64,000 bases of DNA. Source: Hyphomonas sp. GTDB lineage: Bacteria; Pseudomonadota; Alphaproteobacteria; Caulobacterales; Hyphomonadaceae. A program made the translations under genes and the position numbers. Below, one piece after another: positions 7,969 to 16,501 of the stretch. The stretch lies in assembly GCF_013823385.1 (NCBI RefSeq), contig NZ_PNMA01000003.1:1-64000 (forward strand), written 5' to 3'. Each line of letters begins with the position of its first letter. The first letter of the stretch is position 1. Under the pieces are notes generated by a model. It made no database searches. It saw nothing but the letters and a program-made list of their open reading frames with translations, and was not told the origin of the DNA.

Positions 7969-8147
7969 GGGGACGCTCCTGTTCATTGTGCCGACCTACG
8001 CCTGCGCCCCGCCAGGGTTGCATTACACATAAGCAATAGAGGTTGTTGCGAGGGCCATGGAGGGAACTCTCTGTCCGTCCGCGCGTCGATGGAAGACCCT
8101 TGCGCGGGAAGGTCCCGTTTCTCGCCCGGCAGGAGGAAGAAGCACGC

Positions 8148-9230
8148 ATGATATCCCGGAAAAAGCGACGACTCTGGCCGATGTCCTGGCCAGCTCTGCT
8201 GGCACTGTCCGGCGCCGGACTGATCGGCTTGTCGGCTCTTGTGCCCGAGGCAGGAGCGCAGGCGGCCAGCGTTCATGGCTGGGCCGAATATGCCGGACGT
8301 GTGCTGATTGTGTGCGCAGCCGGATGGATGATCGCGCTGCTGACAGACTGGCGCCTCGCCGCTGCAATTGAGCGCGCCGATATCAGCGTGCCGGATAACC
8401 TCGCCGCCCGCAAGCTCCGGACACGGATGCTGGTGATCCGGCGGGTCGCAGGCGTTCTGCTTGGGGTCATCACGCTATCTGTTGCCCTGATGTCCATTCC
8501 AGTAGCCAGGGAAGTGGGCTTGTCCCTATTTGCCTCTGCCGGGGTAGCGGGAATTGTCGTCGGGATCGCGGCTCAGCCGGTTCTCGCCAATCTGATCGCC
8601 GGTCTTCAGATCGCCATTACCCAGCCTATCCGCATTGATGATGCTGTGGTTGTGGAGGGCGAGTGGGGCTGGATCGAGGAAATTGGATTGTTCCATGTCA
8701 TCATCCGGCTCTGGGACGAACGCCGCCTGGTCACCCCTCTGGCCTATTTCAATCAGAACCCCTTTCAGAACTGGACCAAGCAAAACGCTTCCATCATCGG
8801 GTCGATCTTCTGGTCTCTCGATTACAGAGCCCCTCTGGAAGAGATGCGGGTGTATCTCAAACGATGTTGTGAAGACCATCCGCTCTGGGACGGCAGGGTT
8901 TGTGTGCTGCAGGTTACCGAAGCGCGGCAGGACCGGATCGAGCTGAGGGCTCTGGCGAGCGCCCGTTCGTCTCCCGAGGCTTGGGATCTGCGCTGTGACC
9001 TGCGGGAAAAGATGATTGTATGGCTGCGCGCCCAAGCCCCGTATGCGCTGCCGGTTCAGCGGCTGGAGGGTCATTTTTCCCGGGAACGGGGTGACGGCGC
9101 CCAACGGGGCGATCGAGACGAGTTGCGCAGGATGCCCGATACCATGGACACCGGCGATGACTGGAAACCATCCGGCGCTCCAGGCGTTGGGAGGGAAAGG
9201 AGAACTCCTGATGAAAAAGACATCCCTTGA
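8148..9230 (+). CDS. MscS-family mechanosensitive channel
   Basis: A 360-residue membrane protein. After three predicted transmembrane helices comes the pore-lining segment with Ala/Gly packing (SAGVAGIVVGIAAQPVLANL) and the beta-domain (AITQPIRIDDAVVVEGEWGWIEEI) that define MscS channels; FNQNPFQNWT is the conserved segment after it. A polar 50-residue C-terminal tail is extra. It should release solutes on hypo-osmotic shock, which fits the nearby trehalose genes. ATG at 8148 has AGGAGG about 9 bp upstream. A GGAAC-N16-CGTC sequence at 8063-8087 resembles an EcfG general-stress promoter. Confidence 0.9.
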   Translation: MISRKKRRLWPMSWPALLALSGAGLIGLSALVPEAGAQAASVHGWAEYAGRVLIVCAAGWMIALLTDWRLAAAIERADISVPDNLAARKLRTRMLVIRRVAGVLLGVITLSVALMSIPVAREVGLSLFASAGVAGIVVGIAAQPVLANLIAGLQIAITQPIRIDDAVVVEGEWGWIEEIGLFHVIIRLWDERRLVTPLAYFNQNPFQNWTKQNASIIGSIFWSLDYRAPLEEMRVYLKRCCEDHPLWDGRVCVLQVTEARQDRIELRALASARSSPEAWDLRCDLREKMIVWLRAQAPYALPVQRLEGHFSRERGDGAQRGDRDELRRMPDTMDTGDDWKPSGAPGVGRERRTPDEKDIP

Positions 9231-9483
9231 CCGGATGGCGATGCCCCGCACGTCTCTCAGTTTTGCGCTCCAGTCGCTTGCTTCGGCCGGGCGGCGTTGG
9301 CGGCAGATGATCCCTGGAGCTGAGCCGGTGGCGCCGCCTGGAGAAGAGGTCAGCCATTATAGTGGCTGCCGGGAGGATGTCGTTCTCGGTGGCGCCCCGG
9401 AGACTCCGGTCGGAAAGATCCCGGATGAAAGCCCTTCGGCAAATCGAGACGCGCCGGGAACGGATCAGAAAAGGAGGCGCTAG
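9211..9483 (+). CDS. Possible small hypothetical protein
   Basis: A 90-codon frame starting at an ATG with GGGAAAGGAGA just upstream, overlapping the end of the MscS gene by 20 bp. The product is basic, Pro/Arg-rich and without a recognised domain. The ribosome site is good but coding signal is weak, so it may be spurious. Confidence 0.3.
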   Translation: MKKTSLDRMAMPRTSLSFALQSLASAGRRWRQMIPGAEPVAPPGEEVSHYSGCREDVVLGGAPETPVGKIPDESPSANRDAPGTDQKRRR

Positions 9484-9617
9484 GGCGGCCACCAGATCGG
9501 CGTGGCCTGAAGGCATGGGCAGCATGGAACCGGGAAGAGGCTGAGGCATTGTGAGGGGCGTATAAAGGGAGTTTGAAGAGCGATCATGATCCTGCGATAT
9601 TCACGGTCGGTTTCCCG

Positions 9618-9866
9618 ATGAAGGAATTTCTCGGTTATGCCGCGATGCTGACAGGAACAGCTGCCGCAATCATGGTCTCTGCAAATATCGGGCGGCGGGT
9701 CACGGGTTATGGCTTCGTGATCTTCACGGCTTCTTCCCTTACCTGGATTGCCTATGCTCTTCAGGATGGCGAAACGCCATTGATGCTGCAGAATGCCGTT
9801 CTGACGGCCATCAACCTCGCTGGCATTTATCGGTGGCTGATTGCCAGGAAGGAGCCGTCTCAGTAA
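9618..9866 (+). CDS. Small membrane protein, SemiSWEET/YgjV-like
   Basis: An 82-residue protein with three membrane segments (FLGYAAMLTGTAAAIMVSAN, YGFVIFTASSLTWIAYAL, LMLQNAVLTAINLAGIYRWL). The pattern of a first helix ending in N-GRRVTG, a SSLTWI helix and a QNxxLTxINLxGIYRWL helix is a conserved three-helix family that resembles half-transporters of the SemiSWEET fold. Start could also be a TTG at 9573 adding 15 residues. No substrate can be assigned. Confidence 0.6.
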   Translation: MKEFLGYAAMLTGTAAAIMVSANIGRRVTGYGFVIFTASSLTWIAYALQDGETPLMLQNAVLTAINLAGIYRWLIARKEPSQ

Positions 9867-10069
9867 CCGCCCGGCGGATCGCTTGCCGGAAAGGATTCGT
9901 CTGCCGCCTCATCGATGTGATCCCATTCGGTTGGCGGGTCTTTCATGGCTTCCGGGCCGGCATCCCGCACGGGAGGCTGGGCCTCCTCTGTTGTCCTCCT
10001 GCCGTGGTTTTGGTTCCAAAAGCCGGCCAAAGCAGCCTGTAAGCGTATGAACATGGCTCTGTTCTCCAA
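9860..10069 (-). CDS. Small conserved acidic protein (DESFPASDPP motif)
   Basis: A 69-residue protein whose C-terminal half (MKDPPTEWDHIDEAADESFPASDPPGGY) carries the DExSDESFPASDPP motif of a small soluble family widespread in alphaproteobacteria, often near stress genes. Function unknown. Its end overlaps the convergent gene by 7 bp. Confidence 0.75.
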   Translation of the reverse strand: MENRAMFIRLQAALAGFWNQNHGRRTTEEAQPPVRDAGPEAMKDPPTEWDHIDEAADESFPASDPPGGY

Positions 10070-10076
10070 TGTGGGG

Positions 10077-10280
10077 TCAATAATCCGTGTGCCCCGGAAG
10101 AATATACCGGCTAACGACGAATGCTATGATCAGGCCAAAACCTACCAGGAATGCCAGCAGTGTAAGCATGGGAGGTGGGCGTACCGGCTTGCGCTCGGTG
10201 TCCAGCTCGGCCGGGCGTACCTGGCGTTCCGGAGGAGAGGAGGGCGTACGGGGATCTTCCGGGGGAGGTATATGGGACAT
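10077..10280 (-). CDS. Small single-helix membrane protein
   Basis: A 67-residue protein with a Pro-rich polar N-terminus (MSHIPPPEDPRTPSSPPE) and a single C-terminal membrane helix (MLTLLAFLVGFGLIIAFVV). No family recognised. It lies 7 bp upstream of the DESFPASDPP gene in the same direction and is probably cotranscribed. Confidence 0.55.
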   Translation of the reverse strand: MSHIPPPEDPRTPSSPPERQVRPAELDTERKPVRPPPMLTLLAFLVGFGLIIAFVVSRYILPGHTDY

Positions 10281-10492
10281 GTCATGCTCCTGCGCTGCGT
10301 GGGCCGAACGGCTGCGCCGCTTATTTGTTGCGTTAAATATTTGTAGGAAGGGTGCGTGGGATGATAATAATGAGTGTAATCCGTAGGCAGATTAAAATTT
10401 CCATTCTCACCAACTGTTCATTAGCGCCGAGGGAACCAGATGCGAACTCCATCGTTCGTTCCGGTGATTGCCTCTCCACAGGAACGGCCTTT

Positions 10493-11110
10493 ATGATGGG
10501 GCGGATACTGAAATGGGATATGACCTGCGAATATCGTGCGTGGCCGGATCAGGATGATGCTCTGGCGGCAACAATCCGGCGCCACTTCCAGTCAAGGCAC
10601 AGGGAAGACAGAACCGATGACTATCTCCTGCCGGTGAGCCGATGTTCTCTCAGCTTTCTCCCCAAGATCCGAGCCGGAAAGAAGTTCGAGATAAAGCAGA
10701 AGATCCGGACGGAGGGCGCGATTGAAATCTGGCGGCGCATCCTCAGCGAAAGTTTCCCGCTTCACCCTAATGCTCAGCGTGTCCTTGAGGCCGTTTATCC
10801 GGGTGCCCGGTTTTCCGGCGGCGCGCTGGATACGCCTGGGCGGTTGGTTGGTGCGCTTATGCCCAATGCCTTTATCTGCAGGGTCCGCAAAACACGGCTG
10901 ACATTCCGGAAGGGTGCCTGCAAGGCGGAGATTACGCAAATTGAAGCGCTGGGAAAGGAAACACTGACGGTTGCCCTTGAGTGCAGCAAGCTTGCGCCCT
11001 TGGCGGATTATCTCCAGAAGCAAGGCAGTTCACTGCTTCCCAATATTGATTATGGGACCTGGCTTCGGGCGCAGCTCAAGCGCCATCATTCCTTGTGCAC
11101 TATGCAGTAG
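10493..11110 (+). CDS. Hypothetical protein with possible CYTH-like fold
   Basis: A protein of about 205 residues from the ATG at 10493 (AGGA about 8 bp upstream); an in-frame start at 10352 would add 47 atypical residues. Alternating Lys/Arg/Glu strands (SFLPKIRAGKKFEIKQKI, CRVRKTRLTFRKGACKAE, ITQIEALGKETLTVALE) and a helix at the end resemble the triphosphate-tunnel CYTH layout, where such residues line a barrel. The match is weak and by eye; treat as unknown. Confidence 0.55.
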   Translation: MMGRILKWDMTCEYRAWPDQDDALAATIRRHFQSRHREDRTDDYLLPVSRCSLSFLPKIRAGKKFEIKQKIRTEGAIEIWRRILSESFPLHPNAQRVLEAVYPGARFSGGALDTPGRLVGALMPNAFICRVRKTRLTFRKGACKAEITQIEALGKETLTVALECSKLAPLADYLQKQGSSLLPNIDYGTWLRAQLKRHHSLCTMQ

Positions 11111-11216
11111 CCGCTGGGAAGTTCCTGCATGACGAAAACTTCACGTCACCCCGCGCAACCCTCGCGGTCTGCACGCATTGGCTCCCTGATAGGTTTCAAC
11201 ACTGAAGGAGACCCCC

Positions 11217-12068
11217 ATGACACTGCAGCATGAGAAGATGAAGGAAGGAAAGCTCCCCGGAAACGAGCATTCGCTTGATCCTAAGCCGGACTGGGAACCC
11301 CGCTATCGCGGATCAGACCGGTTGCACAACAAAGTGGCTTTGATAACCGGCGCCGACAGCGGAATTGGCCGGGCTGTGGCTGTGCTGTTCGCACGGGAGG
11401 GCGCCGATATTGCCATAGCCTATCTCTGCGAAACAGAAGACGCGGAGAAGACAAAACAGCTGGTGGAGGCGGAAGGGCGCCGCTGCCGGCTTTTTGAAGG
11501 AGATCTGGGCGACCCGGAGTTCTGTAGGGCCATCGTGTCGGATGTAGTCGCGGATTTCGGCCGGCTTGATATTCTTGTCAACAATTCCGGGGAGCAACAT
11601 CCGGATACGGATATAACCGATATTTCGGATCACCAGCTGCACCGGACATTTCAGACAAACATCTTTTCCATGTTCTATCTCACGCGGGCCGCCAGGCCGC
11701 ATCTGGGCGAGGGGGCGAGTATCATAAATTGCACCTCTGTTACCGGGTATGCGGGCAGCAGCGATCTCCTGGACTATTCTTCCACCAAGGGCGCCATCAC
11801 CGCCTTTACTCGTTCTTTGTCAGAAAACCTGGTGGGCGACGGTATTCGGGTCAATGCGGTCGCGCCTGGCCCGATCTGGACACCGCTCAATCCCTGCGGA
11901 GGGGCGTTGCCTGAAAAGCTTAAAGACTTTGGAGAGAGCACGCCCATGGGCCGGCCCGGCCAGCCCAATGAGGTGGCGCCCTGTTTCCTGTTCCTCGCTT
12001 GCAGCGATTCAAGCTATATGAGCGGGCAGCTTCTTCACCCCAACGGCGGCATTATCGTCGCGTCCTAG
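11217..12068 (+). CDS. SDR-family oxidoreductase (YghA/YdaD stress type)
   Basis: A 283-residue classical short-chain dehydrogenase. Landmarks: Rossmann TGADSGIGRAVA near residue 45, NNSG in place of NNAG near 125, catalytic Ser in INCTSVTGYAG, YSSTKGA (YxxxK) and PGPIWTPL. The long N-terminus with PKPDWEPRYRGSDRL is typical of the YghA/YdaD branch, often annotated glucose 1-dehydrogenase-like and induced by general stress. Real substrate unknown. Start has AAGGAGA 7 bp upstream. Confidence 0.9.
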   Translation: MTLQHEKMKEGKLPGNEHSLDPKPDWEPRYRGSDRLHNKVALITGADSGIGRAVAVLFAREGADIAIAYLCETEDAEKTKQLVEAEGRRCRLFEGDLGDPEFCRAIVSDVVADFGRLDILVNNSGEQHPDTDITDISDHQLHRTFQTNIFSMFYLTRAARPHLGEGASIINCTSVTGYAGSSDLLDYSSTKGAITAFTRSLSENLVGDGIRVNAVAPGPIWTPLNPCGGALPEKLKDFGESTPMGRPGQPNEVAPCFLFLACSDSSYMSGQLLHPNGGIIVAS

Positions 12069-12105
12069 CAGGTGGCGCGGAGCAGGGGGGCTCCAAACCC
12101 TCTCC

Positions 12106-12120
12106 AAACCCTGCGGGTTT
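12106..12120. terminator. Short hairpin between convergent genes
   Basis: AAACCC-TGC-GGGTTT, a 6-bp stem with T ends on both strands, in the 54-bp gap between the SDR gene and the end of otsA. Possible bidirectional terminator. Confidence 0.35.
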
Positions 12121-12122
12121 AC

Positions 12123-13559
12123 TCACTGTTTGCTTTGAAAAGTGGCGAACGGCCCATCCGCTGGCCCGGTCGCCGCCTGGCCGAGGGAAGCCAGACCGCT
12201 GATCCGGATAGCCGCTGCTGATTCCAGCGCGCGAAGATAGCTGTCGGCCCACCAGTCGCCATTGCTGCGCCGGAGAATATCATACATCTGCTCATGCCGT
12301 CTCCGGCGTTCCTGAACGGGCATCTTGGCCGCCCTCCGGATGCCGTCTGCCACCGAGGCAGGATCATGAGGATTGATCAATACGGCGCCGCTCTCAAGTT
12401 GTTCTGCCGCGCCCGCAAACTTTGAGAGGACGAGCACGCCGGGATCATCGGGAGCCTGGGCGGCGACAAATTCCTTGGCAACCAGGTTCATGCCGTCATT
12501 GAGCGGAGTAATGAGGGCGATATCTGCGCGCCGGAGCAGGCCGGCGATTGCCGAGCGCGGCACTGCCCGGTGTATATACTGAACCGGCACGTAGCCAATG
12601 TCGGAAAATTCGCCGTTTACCTCTCCTGAAAGTTGTTCAAGCTCCCGGCGCACATCCATATAGGCGCCAACATCTTCCCGTGTCGGCGGGGCGATCTGGA
12701 CGAATGCTATCCGGTCCTCATCTGCCCGATGGTCCCGAAGATACGCCTGGAATCCCCGAAGGCGGTTGGGGATGCCCTTGGTATAGTCAAGACGGTCAAC
12801 GCCGATCATCAGGCGGTGCTGAGAAAGCGCGGGCGTTTGCGTACGGATGGCCTCCTCGGCCATGTCACGAAATCCCTCTGCATCAATGCCGATAGGAAAG
12901 CTTCCAACACGGATCATCTCATCACGCCATCTGATGCATCGCCCGGAAATAAGCTGCGCTGCGCCGGCGCTGCGAAATGTATCCAGGAACCGGGCGACGT
13001 CACGCGAGGTTTGCAGGCCGACCAGATCATAAGCCGCAAACCACCTGAGAAAGGAATCGCTATGAGAAAGGGCCTGAACGCTACCCGCATCCGGAAAGGG
13101 GGTATGAAGGAAAAACCCGATGGGGTTGGTCACGCCGAGTTCGCGTAGAGCGGCAGCGAGAGGTATCAGATGATAATCGTGAATCCACAGAATGTCAGTC
13201 GTCCGCAAATGCGGTTGTGCGAGTCTGGCCAGCCTTCTGTTGACGGCTTCATAAGCTGCCCGTTGACCGGAGCTGACATCAAGAAGGTCGACCCGTCCAT
13301 GAAGCATCGGCCAGAGGACGGAGTTGGCGTAACCGAGATAATAATCCTCATGTTCGGCCCGGCTGAGGGGCATCGTCAGCCTGTCAAAGGATTCGCCGGG
13401 CCTCGGAATAAGCGTATCGGGAGGCTCGTCATCTCCAGCCTCGGTGCCGATCCACAGACCGCCGCGGCTGTCCATGGTGGATTTGAGGGCAACGACAAGG
13501 CCCCCGCTCGGAGGACCATCTGCCGGAACGCGGTTTGAAAATATCACAAGTCTGGACAT
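12123..13559 (-). CDS. otsA: Trehalose-6-phosphate synthase
   Basis: A 478-residue GT20 glycosyltransferase joining UDP-glucose (or another NDP-glucose) and glucose-6-phosphate into trehalose-6-phosphate in the cytoplasm. Signatures: SNRVP at the N-terminus, WPMLHGR, WIHDYHLIPLA, GFFLHTPFP, RLDYTKGIPNRL and LITPLNDGMNLVAKEF. The ATG at 13557-13559 (SRLVIF) has GGAG 6 bp upstream; the longer TTG start would remove that site from its leader. Divergent from otsB with a 350-bp promoter region between them, so the two trehalose steps are on separate transcripts. Confidence 0.96.
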   Translation of the reverse strand: MSRLVIFSNRVPADGPPSGGLVVALKSTMDSRGGLWIGTEAGDDEPPDTLIPRPGESFDRLTMPLSRAEHEDYYLGYANSVLWPMLHGRVDLLDVSSGQRAAYEAVNRRLARLAQPHLRTTDILWIHDYHLIPLAAALRELGVTNPIGFFLHTPFPDAGSVQALSHSDSFLRWFAAYDLVGLQTSRDVARFLDTFRSAGAAQLISGRCIRWRDEMIRVGSFPIGIDAEGFRDMAEEAIRTQTPALSQHRLMIGVDRLDYTKGIPNRLRGFQAYLRDHRADEDRIAFVQIAPPTREDVGAYMDVRRELEQLSGEVNGEFSDIGYVPVQYIHRAVPRSAIAGLLRRADIALITPLNDGMNLVAKEFVAAQAPDDPGVLVLSKFAGAAEQLESGAVLINPHDPASVADGIRRAAKMPVQERRRRHEQMYDILRRSNGDWWADSYLRALESAAAIRISGLASLGQAATGPADGPFATFQSKQ

Positions 13560-13910
13560 AAGCTTCTCCAACGGACCAGCCTGTCAGATCCGCTCTTTTT
13601 TACGGATGAGGATTAGGGGAGTTGCACCCGCCTATGTTAATTTTTGGAAATTAGATCTTTATACGGAAAAAAGATCCGTGATTATCTCACAATGTATTGG
13701 GCGTCGTATCGGGCGTCGCAGCAGATGTGTGGACCTTCTGACCTACATTTCCGCTTTTCTCGGGAACTTCTGAGTGCGTGATGCGCTTACTTTCTTTTTG
13801 TGAAAGCGCATATGCGAACCCGGCTTTATGATCTGTGCGCTCATTCGCCCCGCCCGCCGCAGCGCCGGCGCCTGCCGGATGTATGTGTGCTCAGGAACTG
13901 ACAGGAACTG
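13560..13910. other. Divergent otsA/otsB promoter region
   Basis: 350 bp with a markedly AT-rich centre (about 13640-13700) and a small ACGGA...TCCGT hairpin at 13661-13680. No gene. Likely holds both promoters; I could not fix -35/-10 elements with confidence. Near the otsB start there is a tandem AGGAACTGAC repeat. Confidence 0.5.
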
Positions 13911-14624
13911 ATGGTCTTTCCCCGCTTATCGGCCGACATGGCGCTTTTTCTGGATTTTGATGGTACGTTGTCGCCCATCCGCGCAGATCCCGGCAGCGTC
14001 TACCTGCCGCCAGAAGGCGCCGGGATTCTCCTGACGCTTGCCGCCCGGCTGCGGGGGGGCCTCGTCATTCTCAGTGGCAGGGACGTGCGCGATCTCGCGC
14101 TTCGTGTTCCTCAGGGGCTCTGGCGCGTGGGCGGACATGGCGCGCAGATATGCGCGCCGGGGGCTGCCCCATCAAATGCTCTGAAGGCTGCGCCCGCAGA
14201 ACTGGTGCAACGGATTCAGCAGATTGCGGATCCTTTCCCGGGCGTCGTTGTGGAGAGCAAGGGCGAAGTGCTCGCCCTGCATTTTCGCAGCGCGCCCGAT
14301 GCCGGCCCTCAACTTGAGGCAGAGATATCGGCAGTCATTGCCGGTTTCAGCGAATACTCCCTGCAAACCGGAAAGATGGTCATCGAAGCGCGCCCGGACC
14401 ATGCCGACAAAGGCAAGTGTGTCACGGCTTTCCTTCAGCGCGGAGAGTTCGCCGGGCGAGCCCCCCTCATGATCGGTGACGACACCACCGACGAAGCGGC
14501 GATGCGCGCCTGCCTGCAGGCGGGGGGTACGGCGATCAAGGTAGGCCCAGGCGCCTCGGTGGCGCCCTTCCGGCTCGACGGTCCGGACGATGTGTGGAAT
14601 TGGCTTCGGGAGGGACTGACGTGA
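13911..14624 (+). CDS. otsB: Trehalose-6-phosphate phosphatase
   Basis: A 237-residue HAD-superfamily phosphatase. DFDGTLSPI at residues 15-23 is motif I, ILSGRD is motif II, and MIGDDTTDEAAM is motif IV; the cap segment MVIEARPDHADKGKCV is that of OtsB. It converts trehalose-6-phosphate to trehalose. The stop overlaps the GTG start of the next gene (GTGA), so phosphatase and glucoamylase-type enzyme are translated together. Confidence 0.95.
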   Translation: MVFPRLSADMALFLDFDGTLSPIRADPGSVYLPPEGAGILLTLAARLRGGLVILSGRDVRDLALRVPQGLWRVGGHGAQICAPGAAPSNALKAAPAELVQRIQQIADPFPGVVVESKGEVLALHFRSAPDAGPQLEAEISAVIAGFSEYSLQTGKMVIEARPDHADKGKCVTAFLQRGEFAGRAPLMIGDDTTDEAAMRACLQAGGTAIKVGPGASVAPFRLDGPDDVWNWLREGLT

Positions 14625-16390
14625 ACAATCTCGAACTTGGAATTATCGGCAACGGCACGATCGCCGCCCTGATCAACGCAGCTGGCGAAATCGGCTGGTT
14701 TTGTCTTCCACGGCTGGATGGAGAGCCTGTCTTCAACAGCCTTCTGGGTGGGCGCGGCCGGTTTTCAGTCGATCTGGCGGGCATTAAATCATGCCGGCAG
14801 ACTTATCAGCGAAACACCGCAATTCTGGAAACAATACTTGAGGCAGAAGATGGCTCGGCCATCCGGATTACCGATTTTGCGCCCAGGTTCACTGATCGGA
14901 GCCGCATGTTCCGGCCAGCCTCGATCGTGCGCCGCATAGAGCCGTTGCGCGGCCAGCCCCGCATCAGTGTGAGGATCAATGCCGAGACCGGCCGTGGCAA
15001 AACCCCTATGCCGGTGCGCCGCGGTGTTTCCCATATCTCGTTTCTGGATGACGCGGCCGGCTTCCGGATTACGACCGATGCACCGCTTGCCTATATCGCT
15101 CAGCAAACGGAGTTTGTACTCGACCGCGCAGTAAGCTTTGTGCTCGGTCCAGACGAACCAGTGTCTGAGGCGCCTGAAAACATGGCGCTCGACTGGCTCG
15201 CCCGAACCAGGGAACAGTGGCAGGACTGGTCACGCCGTCTTGCGACTCCGCCCAAATGGCAGGCAGCCGTAATCCGAGCGGCCATAACCCTGAAGCTCTG
15301 CGTATATGAAGAAACCGGGGGCATCGTCGCCGCACTGACGACAAGCATCCCGGAACATGCCGGATCATCCAGAAACTGGGACTACCGGTATTGCTGGTTA
15401 AGGGATGCTTATTTCACCGTCACCGCGCTCAACCGCCTATCGGCGATGGGTACGCTGGAGCGGTATCTCGCCTATATCCGCAACATCGTTGCGCGCACGC
15501 GAGGCGGTCATATCCAGCCTGTATATGGCATCGCGCTTGAAGAGGCGTTGACGGAGGAAATCCCCGGCTATCTTCCCGGCTATCGCGGTATGGGGCCTGT
15601 GCGGTTTGGAAACCAGGCAGCAGAACATGTTCAACACGACGTCTACGGACATGTGGTTCTTGGCGCGGCGCAAGCCTTCCTGGACGAGAGGCTGCTGACG
15701 AAGGCGGGGCTGATCGAATTCGAACATTTTGAAGCTGTGGGGCAGCGGGCGTATGAAGTCTATAACACGCCGGACGCCGGTATCTGGGAGTATCGTGGAC
15801 GTGAAGCGGTGCACACCTCCTCCGCAATTATGTGCTGGGCGGCCTGTGACAGGCTGGCACGCATTGCCCATGCGCTCGGCCTGACCAAGCGGAGTACGCA
15901 CTGGAAGGGCCGCGCTGCAGAGATACATGCCGCCGTGGTGCAGCAGGCCTGGAACGAGAAACGCCAGGCATTCACCGGCGCATTCGGGGGAGAGGCGCTG
16001 GATGCTTCGGTCCTGCTCATGGCCGAGATCGGATTTCTGCATCCGATGGACCCGAAGTTTCGCGCCACGGTCGCGCGGATCGATGAGGAGCTCCGCGTCG
16101 GAACACATGTCTTCCGATACAGGGTCGCCGACGATTTCGGCCTTCCGCAGACGGCTTTCACAGCCTGCACCTTCTGGCATATCGATGCGCTTGCCAGAAG
16201 CGGTGAGCTTGAGAAGGCGCGCGAAATATTTGAGGCGGTGCTGGCCCACCGCACACAGCTCGGTCTCCTGTCAGAGGATGTAGATCCTTCAACCGGCGAA
16301 TTGTGGGGAAATTTCCCGCAGACTTATTCCATGGTCGGGATCATCAATGCGGCCGCGCGGCTCAGCCCGGAATGGGACGAGGTGATCTGA
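14621..16390 (+). CDS. Glycoside hydrolase family 15 protein (glucoamylase/trehalase type)
   Basis: A 589-residue cytoplasmic protein starting at GTG in a GTGA overlap with otsB. The N-terminal beta-sandwich (LGIIGNGTIAALINAAGEIGWFCLPRLD) and the (alpha/alpha)6 barrel are typical of bacterial GH15. Landmarks: RNWDYRYCWLRDAYFT, EEIPGYLPGYRG...GNQAAEHVQHDVYGH and LLSEDVDPSTGELWGNFPQTYS, the last holding the catalytic base region. Some GH15 enzymes of this architecture hydrolyse trehalose, others alpha-glucans. Coupling to otsB suggests either trehalose turnover or balancing of glucan and trehalose pools; the substrate is inferred. Confidence 0.9.
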   Translation: MNNLELGIIGNGTIAALINAAGEIGWFCLPRLDGEPVFNSLLGGRGRFSVDLAGIKSCRQTYQRNTAILETILEAEDGSAIRITDFAPRFTDRSRMFRPASIVRRIEPLRGQPRISVRINAETGRGKTPMPVRRGVSHISFLDDAAGFRITTDAPLAYIAQQTEFVLDRAVSFVLGPDEPVSEAPENMALDWLARTREQWQDWSRRLATPPKWQAAVIRAAITLKLCVYEETGGIVAALTTSIPEHAGSSRNWDYRYCWLRDAYFTVTALNRLSAMGTLERYLAYIRNIVARTRGGHIQPVYGIALEEALTEEIPGYLPGYRGMGPVRFGNQAAEHVQHDVYGHVVLGAAQAFLDERLLTKAGLIEFEHFEAVGQRAYEVYNTPDAGIWEYRGREAVHTSSAIMCWAACDRLARIAHALGLTKRSTHWKGRAAEIHAAVVQQAWNEKRQAFTGAFGGEALDASVLLMAEIGFLHPMDPKFRATVARIDEELRVGTHVFRYRVADDFGLPQTAFTACTFWHIDALARSGELEKAREIFEAVLAHRTQLGLLSEDVDPSTGELWGNFPQTYSMVGIINAAARLSPEWDEVI

Positions 16391-16501
16391 TCAACCTCAC
16401 CAGGCCCGCTGCCGCTCCCTGCTGCGCAGATCATTCCGCCATGACGTGCGATGAGCGAAGGCACCGCGGCCGTCAACGCTCAGGCCTCGGTGTTAGGCAC
16501 G

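Noticed and set aside
11115-11150. GGAAG-like sequence before the SDR gene as an EcfG promoter
   Set aside because: The -10 part does not match CGTT and the -35 differs from GGAAC.
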